Shown: one piece after another, positions 8,254 to 13,890 of the stretch
How positions within the stretch are numbered: the first letter of the stretch is position 1
How the letters are laid out: each line of letters begins with the position of its first letter
NCBI GenBank assembly: GCA_030426005.1
Contig: JAUHZM010000028.1
Span: 1-17,521 of the forward strand
Reading direction: 5' to 3'
Length of the DNA: 17,521 nucleotides
Origin: Gammaproteobacteria bacterium
Lineage (GTDB): Bacteria; Pseudomonadota; Gammaproteobacteria; Arenicellales; Arenicellaceae
The notes under the pieces: generated by a model
Database searches by the model: none
What the model saw: the letters and a program-made list of their open reading frames with translations, nothing else
What the model was told of the DNA's origin: nothing
Program-made: the position numbers and the translations under genes

Positions 8254-8580
8254 GATGATACCAAGTGCAATCTCTTTTTGATCTTTGGGGGATAATTGTG
8301 CCAACAGCCTCTCCACGGCCTTTCTTCGCGCACGAGCGTCTGTCGGCATGTAGTCCGCACCGGCTTCGCTAACGCCCTCTCCCAATTGTTGGCCCGTGGC
8401 CAGCCAACTCAATTCACATTCTAGGGCTTGCGCAAGTTCAACGATGTGCGAGGTACGTTTTGCTCGCCCAGAGCTTAACTTATAGACCATTCCCTGCGAG
8501 ATTCCAGCACGCGCTGCCACCTCATCCTGAGTTAATCCCAGGGCGTGTATTCGCGCATTAATTCGATCAGCTAAACTCAT
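8230..8580 (-). CDS. XRE/CI-like helix-turn-helix repressor
   Basis: 116 residues. The first 65 form a lambda-repressor-type HTH domain: DRINARIHALGLTQDEVAARAGIS (about 5-28) then QGMVYKLSSGRAKRTSHIVELAQALECELSWLATG (about 29-63). The WLATG end is typical of phage CI-class repressors. The remaining 50 residues are a charged helix-rich tail (DARARRKAVERLLAQLSPKDQKEIALGIILL), probably for dimerisation. No S24 LexA-like peptidase domain is present, so RecA-triggered self-cleavage is not expected. It is divergent from the Cro/YdaS-like gene across an 81-base control region with three matching dyads. I infer it represses that gene and itself. Its stop lies inside the 3' end of elaA on the opposite strand. 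Confidence 0.88.
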   Translation of the reverse strand: MSLADRINARIHALGLTQDEVAARAGISQGMVYKLSSGRAKRTSHIVELAQALECELSWLATGQQLGEGVSEAGADYMPTDARARRKAVERLLAQLSPKDQKEIALGIILLRFGWA

Positions 8581-8591
8581 GACCCGATAAT

Positions 8592-8605
8592 ATTACTTAA
8601 GTAAT
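8592..8605. promoter_or_regulatory. Operator candidate O1, core of a 22-bp perfect palindrome
   Basis: ATTACTTAAGTAAT is the core; perfect dyad symmetry continues over 8588-8609. It matches ANTAC-N4-GTANT, centre 8598.5. It overlaps the predicted -10 box and start point of the XRE repressor promoter, the position expected for autorepression. Confidence 0.7.
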
Positions 8606-8633
8606 ATTAAACCAACTACTAAGGTATTGACAA
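8604..8633 (-). promoter_or_regulatory. Predicted promoter of the XRE repressor gene
   Basis: On the minus strand, TTGTCA (8633-8628) is followed after 18 bases by TAATAT (8609-8604). Transcription would start near 8597, leaving a leader of about 17 bases before the ATG at 8580 and no clear Shine-Dalgarno (only CGGG). The -35 box shares five bases with the -35 box of the divergent Cro-like gene, so the two promoters can hardly be occupied together. Confidence 0.55.
8615..8628. promoter_or_regulatory. Operator candidate O2
   Basis: ACTACTAAGGTATT matches ANTAC-N4-GTANT with an imperfect dyad, centre 8621.5, 23 bases from O1. It lies in the spacer of the XRE promoter and touches the shared -35 region. 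Confidence 0.55.
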
Positions 8634-8655
8634 TTAAATACCAAAGTAATAATCT
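8627..8655 (+). promoter_or_regulatory. Predicted promoter of the Cro/YdaS-like gene (leaderless)
   Basis: A consensus TTGACA (8627-8632) is followed after 17 bases by TAATCT (8650-8655). The ATG of the gene begins at 8662, only 6 bases after the -10 box, so the predicted start point falls on or next to the start codon. There is no Shine-Dalgarno in the space available. Confidence 0.6.
8637..8650. promoter_or_regulatory. Operator candidate O3
   Basis: AATACCAAAGTAAT matches ANTAC-N4-GTANT, centre 8643.5, 22 bases from O2. It fills the spacer of the Cro-like promoter and reaches its -10 box, so a bound repressor would block that promoter. A separate inverted pair GGTATT/AATACC (8623-8628 with 8637-8642) links O2 and O3. 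Confidence 0.55.
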
Positions 8656-8661
8656 ACCTCT

Positions 8662-8952
8662 ATGGATGATCAAGGCGTGATTGCTTTAGTGAGAAAGTCA
8701 ATGGCGATACACGGCGGGACGCAAGCCGAATTTGCAATTGCCTGCGGCGTCTCGCAAAGTCTGATCAGTCAGTTCTTGAGCGGCACCAAACAACCAGGCT
8801 GGCGGACATGTAAAAACATCGAACGTCTAACCCAAGGGCAGGTATCTCGGTATCAATTGAGGCCCGATATTTTTGGGGAGCCCGATTCTATTGACATTAA
8901 CATTGCGGCCACAGGAGGAAAGTCAGAGAAACACCAAAAAGAAAGTTCTTAA
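8662..8952 (+). CDS. Cro/YdaS-like DNA-binding protein
   Basis: 96 residues. An HTH region covers about residues 19-52 (TQAEFAIACGVSQSLISQFLSGTKQPG) and is followed by IERLTQGQVSRYQLRPDIF (about 53-71). That tail is typical of the YdaS/Cro group, where the protein ends its DNA-binding domain with a (T/S)R-x-x-L-R-P-D-(I/V) motif. A hydrophilic C-terminal tail follows. Members are the second regulator of prophage immunity regions; some are classed as antitoxins, but no toxin gene is seen next to it. The ATG at 8662 lies 6 bases from a predicted -10 box, so the mRNA is probably leaderless. Together with the divergent XRE gene it forms a two-way switch. Its exact targets are inferred, not shown. 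Confidence 0.85.
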   Translation: MDDQGVIALVRKSMAIHGGTQAEFAIACGVSQSLISQFLSGTKQPGWRTCKNIERLTQGQVSRYQLRPDIFGEPDSIDINIAATGGKSEKHQKESS

Positions 8953-9040
8953 ATTAACAGTCACGGTTCATGAGAATCTGAGGTAATAGGATCGTTCTCG
9001 TAGTTTGTAACTGAACTGAATCTATGAACTGTTATTCGAG

Positions 9041-9217
9041 ATGCTAGCGCAGGAAGCAGACGGACGATGTGATTCAATCACGGTGACCGTATTAAGCGAC
9101 AGATATAAGGTGGTCGAGAACCAAACAGCAGTGAGTGCGGCAGATGTTGCCAACGACGAAGCAAGTCACCTGACACAAGGTAGTCCCCCCAGAAAGGCTT
9201 GCCTAAGAACGTGGTAA
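9041..9217 (+). CDS. Small hypothetical protein (58 residues), uncertain
   Basis: The frame reads MLAQEADGRCDSITVTVLSD and continues with RYKVVENQTAVSAADVANDEASHL to a TAA at 9215-9217. It is open back to 9020 without another ATG. It is co-directional with the Cro-like gene 88 bases upstream, the place where phage elements carry CII-like or other early genes. I recognise no family. The upstream sequence has only CGAG as a possible ribosome site. The composition (charged, with a plausible beta stretch ITVTVL) is compatible with a real protein, but an ORF this short can arise by chance. Confidence 0.25.
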   Translation: MLAQEADGRCDSITVTVLSDRYKVVENQTAVSAADVANDEASHLTQGSPPRKACLRTW

Positions 9218-9251
9218 TAATTGTCACTCAACCGTAGTTTGGCTTTTTCCA

Positions 9252-9270
9252 CAGAGGCGATGCGCCTCTG
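9252..9270. repeat. Short perfect hairpin
   Basis: CAGAGGCG (9252-9259) and CGCCTCTG (9263-9270) pair over 8 bases with the 3-base loop ATG. There is no T run after it on either strand (the CTTTTTCC run precedes it on the plus strand), so it does not look like an intrinsic terminator. Confidence 0.6.
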
Positions 9271-9546
9271 ATCTACACATCGGGGTAAAAACCTGACTGT
9301 TGCCGGAACAGGTCGGTAGGAGACCTATTCTCACTGGAAACGCACCATCAGTCTTGTCTTGAAAGCACGCTTCCCGCATAGCTAGGTTGGGGCCCCGGCG
9401 ATGACATCAATGGGGTTTTCCTTGATATTTATCCAGTCACCTGACAGATACCGAGCTTAATGTCGACGACATATTAGCAACCAGAGAACGACGTCTACTC
9501 GACGCTATTCAACATAACTGACTTGGCCTTCACTCAAATACTGTGC

Positions 9547-11010
9547 TTACTGTGCTTTGCTATCAGACTCGTCATCATTAAGAAAATCTAAGATACCCGG
9601 CATAAACCCGGCATATTGGCCGTCCTTTAAATTAAGACGTAGTATTCTTTCGCGATATCGATACGCCTCCTCGCCCGCCTCATTTACAGTCCGCTGGAAC
9701 AACCACAGTACCTCATCGGAAAACGTTTGATACCCTAACATCCGTTCGCTAGGACCGATTCCGTGTACTTTTAGTTGCTGCTGTGTTTCCGGATCGAACA
9801 CCGAATCAATACCAAGCGGATGCGCTAGCGCGTCACCCAACACAATTTTGTCAGCGACACAGCTTGCATATGAGTCTTGAATGAATTGTTCTTTGTCATC
9901 TTGCCCGAAAAGATAAACACCTTCTTTGTAATCACCACGCGAATCTTTAAATAAAACCGTAGCCACAAGAACGTCATCTGCCACGCATAAATTGGTAAAT
10001 ACTTCGCTGTCTTGTTGTAATCGCTTTATTCGGCGATTAGACGAAGCTGTTCCAGAGTTTTGCCAGAGTTCTTGGACTTCTCCATCCTCAAGCATATAAA
10101 AGAGATCTTTTTTATCTGAACTCACGGCAGCGTTGCCGAATTCACCACAATTCTCCGCAATCCGGGTGAGGGTATTTGAGTTAGACAAACGCCAAACCGA
10201 GTAATAGGCGTCTTTATCCAAAACTTCAGCTGGACAAAAAAAGAGTCCGGCATTCGTCCGCATTGTCCATTGCGACCATACCCCTAGTTTTCTGCCTTCA
10301 CCGTCCTCAAATAGTGCCAAGGGCATAAGTTGATTGTGCTCAGGAGAAGCTCGCCACAACCCCACACCTTGCGCACCCTGGTCACTAAAAACGATCACAC
10401 TATCGCCCTGATCACTGTGATCCATGATTGTTGAAGTGTATGCGTACGCCTCTTCCTTGTGTATTCTGGTCCGCGTGGCTGTTTTAAGATCGACCCGCCA
10501 CAATGCTGACTCTACCTGATCCTGGTTATTACCGCCGCCGTTATAGTCTCTAGTTTGCTGAACGTAAACGTAACTACCAGCTTGAACAACCTTTGAAATG
10601 CGAGAAAAAGTATATGCGAGCGTGCCGCCCGTATCTGTGCTACCAAAATCCCCTATATAACGCGTACCAGTTCTAGTACCGTCAGTAACGTAAAGCTTCC
10701 CAAAAACATCAATCAATGCACCGTTGTCGAGTGAATGAAAATATGAATCCCATATCTCATAAAAATTGAAATGCACATTGTTTCTCAGTATTAACTCGGC
10801 AGCACCAGTCTTTCTATTTACTGCATAGACCCCCTTTCCCTCTGCTCCATGCATGTACGTAATAAACTTACTGTCATTGACTTTAGCGAACCCGCCTGCG
10901 TAAACCTTGTTACCAGGGTAATCAAAGTTTGTCTTGGCCGAGTAATACTCGGCGAGCGCGGGGATACTATGAATGAGTAGGGCAAGTAAAAGAAGGAATT
11001 TCCGTTTCAT
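9547..11010 (-). CDS. Secreted protein with beta-propeller-like repeats, function unknown
   Basis: 487 residues. A clear signal peptide (MKRKFLLLLALLIHSIPALA) predicts cleavage after residue 20 and export to the periplasm or beyond. The mature part has eight recurring blade-like segments of the form (L/V)(W/Y)-x-x-(D/N)...T-x-x-x-x-I/L, near 61, 105, 169, 217, 271, 314, 364 and 455. The second, KLYVTDGTRTGTRYIGDF, matches the ELW-x-TDGT-x-x-GT repeat common in bacterial surface propellers. Four cysteines are seen (259, 288, 342, 384), two in the repeated context CVAD, so disulfides are possible. No catalytic motif was found. No Shine-Dalgarno precedes the ATG. The gene looks AT-richer than its neighbours (19 G/C in the 60 bases 10741-10800). 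A 21-base inverted repeat lies upstream. Function not assigned. Confidence 0.8.
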   Translation of the reverse strand: MKRKFLLLLALLIHSIPALAEYYSAKTNFDYPGNKVYAGGFAKVNDSKFITYMHGAEGKGVYAVNRKTGAAELILRNNVHFNFYEIWDSYFHSLDNGALIDVFGKLYVTDGTRTGTRYIGDFGSTDTGGTLAYTFSRISKVVQAGSYVYVQQTRDYNGGGNNQDQVESALWRVDLKTATRTRIHKEEAYAYTSTIMDHSDQGDSVIVFSDQGAQGVGLWRASPEHNQLMPLALFEDGEGRKLGVWSQWTMRTNAGLFFCPAEVLDKDAYYSVWRLSNSNTLTRIAENCGEFGNAAVSSDKKDLFYMLEDGEVQELWQNSGTASSNRRIKRLQQDSEVFTNLCVADDVLVATVLFKDSRGDYKEGVYLFGQDDKEQFIQDSYASCVADKIVLGDALAHPLGIDSVFDPETQQQLKVHGIGPSERMLGYQTFSDEVLWLFQRTVNEAGEEAYRYRERILRLNLKDGQYAGFMPGILDFLNDDESDSKAQ

Positions 11011-11074
11011 GGAATATCAACAAAATGTAATCAATAGTTTCGTTACAAAGTGTCTCATTACGAAAACCTAGGCT

Positions 11075-11095
11075 CAATTCCCTTGAAGGGAATTG
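11075..11095. promoter_or_regulatory. 21-base near-perfect inverted repeat upstream of the secreted protein gene
   Basis: CAATTCCCTT (11075-11084) and AAGGGAATTG (11086-11095) are perfect 10-base inverted arms around a single G. It lies 65-85 bases before the secreted-protein start codon and just past the acyl-CoA dehydrogenase terminator. The single-base centre leaves no loop for a stable RNA hairpin without melting inner pairs, so a protein-binding operator seems more likely than a second terminator. Confidence 0.5.
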
Positions 11096-11112
11096 CAAAT
11101 ACGCTATAAAAC

Positions 11113-11140
11113 AAAAAGCCCGCATTAAAGCGGGCTTTTT
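11113..11140 (-). terminator. Rho-independent terminator of the acyl-CoA dehydrogenase unit
   Basis: AAAAAGCCCGC (11113-11123) and GCGGGCTTTTT (11130-11140) are perfect arms with a 6-base loop. On the minus strand the stem runs into TTTTTGTTTT. It begins 22 bases after the acyl-CoA dehydrogenase stop. The structure is symmetrical enough to work in both directions. Confidence 0.93.
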
Positions 11141-11162
11141 CGAACTGACTTAATACGTCAAA

Positions 11163-12962
11163 TTATAGGAACGCAAAGTGCTCTTCATCAATGGCCATCA
11201 TAGTATCGACGCCATTTTTGATCGCCGCTTCATGCGCCAAAACACGTGGCATGATGCGTTGATAGTAGAAGTCTGCCGTTGCAATCTTTGACTTGTAGAA
11301 CTCTGGCTCTGAGGCACCATCTTTGATGGCTTTCTCAGCAACGACCGCGGCTTCCGCCCAGAAGTACGCCACAGTGACGTAGCCAGCGAACATCAAATAA
11401 TCAACCGCTGCTGCGTTTACTTCGTCAGTATTGCTCATAGCAGAGAAACCGACCGAGCGCGTCAGGCTCTCCCAAGTGCTAACGTATGACTTCAGCTCTT
11501 TGGCAAATTTGTTGCGCTTGTTTTCTTTGATAAACGTTTGTACACGTGCCATCAGTGGCTTCAGTACTTTACCGCGCGATTGCAGAATCTTACGACCCAA
11601 GAGGTCTAGACCCTGGATACCGGTAGTACCTTCGTACAATTGTGAGATACGTGCATCACGAACTTCCTGCTCCATGCCCCACTCTTTGATGAAGCCGTGG
11701 CCACCGAGAACTTGGATACCATAGTTGGTAGTTTCCAGCGATGTTTCTGACAAAAAGCCCTTGGCGATTGGCGTTAATACGGCAAGCATAGTTTCTGCTT
11801 CTTCGCGCTCTTCGTCTGAGAAATCTGGTGACAAAGTAACGTCCACCAATTGACCGCAACACATGTTCAACATACGACCGCCTTCGGCGAAGGCTTTTTG
11901 TGTCAACAGCATACGACGCACGTCAGGATGACAGATAATCGGGTCAGCCGGCTTGCTCTCGTCAACACGTGGATGCGCACGGAATTGCAAACGGTCACGT
12001 GCATACGCCAGCGCTTTCTGGAACGAGACTTCAGAGTGTGCTTGGCCGTGCATAGCTACGCCCAGACGCGACTCATTGATAAAGGTGAACATGGCGCGCA
12101 TGCCTTTGTGTGGCTCGCTGATCAGGTAACCTTTGGCTTCGTCGAAGTTCATAACGCACGTTGAGTTGCCGTGGATACCCATTTTCTCTTCGATCGAGCC
12201 ACAGCTAACGGTGTTGCGCTCACCCAGTGAGCCGTCTTCGTTGACCAAATATTTTGGTACTAGGAACAACGAGATACCTTTAATACCAGCCGGTGCATCT
12301 GGAAGACGTGCCAACACGATGTGAACAATATTGTCCGCCATGTCGTGCTCACCAGAAGAAATAAAGATCTTGCTACCAGTGATCTTGTAAGAGCCGTCTT
12401 CTTTCGCTTCGGCATCTGGCACCGCGAACGTTTTCAATAAGCCTAGGTCCGAACCACAGTGTGGCTCCGTCAAACACATCGTACCGGTCCAATTACCCGC
12501 GACCATCGGTGGCATGAAGCGCTCTTTCAAGTGTTGTGGCGCATGGGTGTGTACGGTTTTAATCGCGCCAGAACTCAGGCCAGGGTACATACTCCAGCTG
12601 TGGTTCGATGCAATCATCATTTCCATCATGACCAGACCAACTGACTCAGGCATGTCTTGTCCGCCAAACTCAGCTGGGCCACACAAGGACGGCCAGCCAT
12701 TCTCAACAAAGCTTTTATAAGCTTCTTTAAAACCAGTTGGTGTGGTGACTTCGCCGTCTTTAAACGTACAGCCTTCTTCGTCACCGATTTTGTTTAATGG
12801 CTCAAGTTCGTTTTCGCAGAATTTGGCCGCTTCTTCAAAAATCGCATCCAGCGTTTCGGGATCCACCGCTTGACCCTTGGTGAATTTGGCATAGTGCTCG
12901 GGCATGCCCAACACTTCATTGGCCACAAACTTAATGTCTTTTAATGGGACTTTGTAATTCAT
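11163..12962 (-). CDS. Acyl-CoA dehydrogenase with C-terminal extension domain (DmdC/FadE-like)
   Basis: 599 residues, longer than the usual ~380-residue acyl-CoA dehydrogenases and equal to the ~600-residue group that includes 3-methylmercaptopropionyl-CoA dehydrogenase (DmdC). It is an FAD enzyme that oxidises an acyl-CoA to the 2-enoyl-CoA. Seen are the N-terminal helical domain, the middle-domain flavin motif GTMCLTEPHCGSDLG (160-174) with KITGSKIFISSGEHD (193-207), and the ESRLGVAMHG helix (297-306). QVLGGHGFIKEWGMEQEVRD (417-436) precedes QLYEGTTGIQGLDLLGRK (441-458), where Glu444 is in the position of the catalytic base of medium-chain enzymes. From about 465 a C-terminal helical domain of the Acyl-CoA_dh_C type follows. 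It starts 52 bases after the TetR gene on the same strand, so that regulator may control it. The chain length or sulphur substrate cannot be told from sequence alone. Confidence 0.92.
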   Translation of the reverse strand: MNYKVPLKDIKFVANEVLGMPEHYAKFTKGQAVDPETLDAIFEEAAKFCENELEPLNKIGDEEGCTFKDGEVTTPTGFKEAYKSFVENGWPSLCGPAEFGGQDMPESVGLVMMEMMIASNHSWSMYPGLSSGAIKTVHTHAPQHLKERFMPPMVAGNWTGTMCLTEPHCGSDLGLLKTFAVPDAEAKEDGSYKITGSKIFISSGEHDMADNIVHIVLARLPDAPAGIKGISLFLVPKYLVNEDGSLGERNTVSCGSIEEKMGIHGNSTCVMNFDEAKGYLISEPHKGMRAMFTFINESRLGVAMHGQAHSEVSFQKALAYARDRLQFRAHPRVDESKPADPIICHPDVRRMLLTQKAFAEGGRMLNMCCGQLVDVTLSPDFSDEEREEAETMLAVLTPIAKGFLSETSLETTNYGIQVLGGHGFIKEWGMEQEVRDARISQLYEGTTGIQGLDLLGRKILQSRGKVLKPLMARVQTFIKENKRNKFAKELKSYVSTWESLTRSVGFSAMSNTDEVNAAAVDYLMFAGYVTVAYFWAEAAVVAEKAIKDGASEPEFYKSKIATADFYYQRIMPRVLAHEAAIKNGVDTMMAIDEEHFAFL

Positions 12963-13014
12963 GATAAATGCTCGCTAGAATTTTCAAAATTGATTTCGTT
13001 GAATGAACGGCGAT

Positions 13015-13788
13015 TTAGCGTTTCGCCAACAGCTTTTTCACCATGTCGGTTACTGCACGGTGATAGTTATTAATTTGCTTCTCTTGCCAGACCGGATCTG
13101 AATGCGATTCTCCCGATAGGCGGTTTTTCCAAGGCTTTAGGTACCAGTCCTCCATCAACACAACGATGGTGTTCGCAACCATACGCGCGTCTTCAGTGTA
13201 GAACTCACCTTGAGATACCCCGTTTTTGATTTGTTCCTCAAAACTGCGGATACCGTCTAACTCGATCTGTGTTGAGGCTTGTTGTTGCTCTTCCGGCAAA
13301 CTGCGTGTTTCAAAAAACAGGAAGAAATACCAGGGCTGCAATAAAGTACTGGCATACAAATGGAATCGAATACTCTCTTCGATTTGCGCCCAGTTGGAGC
13401 TCGCGCGCAGCGCATGCTGGCGCGTTAGCTCACTGGATAGCCGAACGATGTCGGCCACCATCAAGGCGATGTCTTCTTTCTTGCTGATGCAAGAATAGAT
13501 GGCGCCCATACTCATACCTGTTTGACGAGACAGGTCTCGCAACGACATGCGGTCGAATCCAGAAACCGACGACACCTCAAACGTCGCCTTCATGATTTTC
13601 TCTAGATTCGCCACGGCAAACCGGGCTTTTTGGGTTTGAACTATTTCACTATTTCGCTCAAACAGCTCGGTATACAACCGCTCCCCTTGGAGTGGAAACG
13701 TTTCTCTAAATGCCGCAAAAGAGGATAGCGCAACCGGCGTGTCCAACGCGTCGCGATTCTCAATGGCTAAAGTGGCATTTGTTGACAT
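13015..13788 (-). CDS. TetR/AcrR family transcriptional regulator
   Basis: 257 residues. The TetR DNA-binding domain is at about 57-107 (NLEKIMKATFEVSSVSGFDRMSLRDLSRQTGMSMGAIYSCISKKEDI), with the HTH at about 83-102; a helical ligand domain follows, with an aromatic patch QPWYFFLFFETRSL near 150-165. The domain normally starts within about 10-15 residues of the N-terminus, so the 55-residue extension here (ENRDALDTPVALSSFAAFRE...) is unusual. There is no other Met between residue 2 and the first helix to shorten it. No Shine-Dalgarno is apparent. The gene lies 52 bases before the acyl-CoA dehydrogenase gene and diverges from a transporter across an intergenic CGAACGTTCG palindrome, its likely operator. 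A fatty-acyl-CoA-type ligand is a reasonable guess from context. Confidence 0.88.
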   Translation of the reverse strand: MSTNATLAIENRDALDTPVALSSFAAFRETFPLQGERLYTELFERNSEIVQTQKARFAVANLEKIMKATFEVSSVSGFDRMSLRDLSRQTGMSMGAIYSCISKKEDIALMVADIVRLSSELTRQHALRASSNWAQIEESIRFHLYASTLLQPWYFFLFFETRSLPEEQQQASTQIELDGIRSFEEQIKNGVSQGEFYTEDARMVANTIVVLMEDWYLKPWKNRLSGESHSDPVWQEKQINNYHRAVTDMVKKLLAKR

Positions 13789-13814
13789 GGCGAGAGTCTA
13801 GCACAAAAATAGAG

Positions 13815-13824
13815 CGAACGTTCG
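13815..13824. promoter_or_regulatory. Candidate TetR-family operator
   Basis: CGAACGTTCG is a perfect 10-base palindrome 27 bases before the TetR gene start on the minus strand, in the spacer shared with the transporter gene. GAACGTTC cores are common among operators of TetR-family regulators of fatty-acid and amino-acid breakdown. Confidence 0.55.
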
Positions 13825-13851
13825 TTTTATGTGAAATTCGGCATATTTTTA

Positions 13852-13857
13852 TATGAT
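13852..13857 (+). promoter_or_regulatory. Possible -10 box of the transporter gene
   Basis: TATGAT (13852-13857) is a good -10 hexamer 33 bases before the preferred ATG at 13891. No convincing -35 hexamer lies 16-18 bases upstream, so the promoter may need an activator or may be weak. The CGAACGTTCG palindrome would lie about 40-50 bases before the start point. Confidence 0.3.
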
Positions 13858-13890
13858 GACAGGCATGGATTCCTTGTTTCTGGCAACACG

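Larger units (their letters stand above)
8953..9546. other. Gene-poor 594-base stretch behind the Cro-like gene
   Basis: No protein family, tRNA or known RNA is recognisable here. It contains a 58-codon ORF (9041-9217), an odd-centred dyad ACGGT-G-ACCGT (9080-9090), and a hairpin CAGAGGCG/CGCCTCTG with a 3-base loop (9252-9270). Weaker stems follow at 9297-9311 (CTGTT/AACAG) and 9310-9326 (AGGTC/GACCT), and the palindrome GGGGCCCC lies at 9389-9396. AGTCACCTGACA occurs twice in direct orientation (9164-9175 and 9435-9446). It may be degenerate remains of the element that brought the immunity switch, or it may encode a structured RNA; the sequence does not decide. Confidence 0.5.

Noticed and set aside
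8662..8952. Toxin-antitoxin pair built on the YdaS-like protein
   Set aside because: Some YdaS-like proteins are classed as antitoxins, but no toxin gene is visible beside it, and the divergent XRE partner with shared operators fits a phage immunity switch better.
9224..9379. A 51-codon minus-strand frame (MREACFQDKTDG... TTVE) in the gene-poor stretch
   Set aside because: No recognised family, no ribosome site, and much of it covers the hairpin region. It may be a by-product of a structured sequence, so it is not called as a gene.
13831..13890. Upstream GTG start for the membrane carrier
   Set aside because: It adds 20 residues that overlap the likely -10 box TATGAT and do not resemble the starts of related carriers; the ATG at 13891 is preferred.
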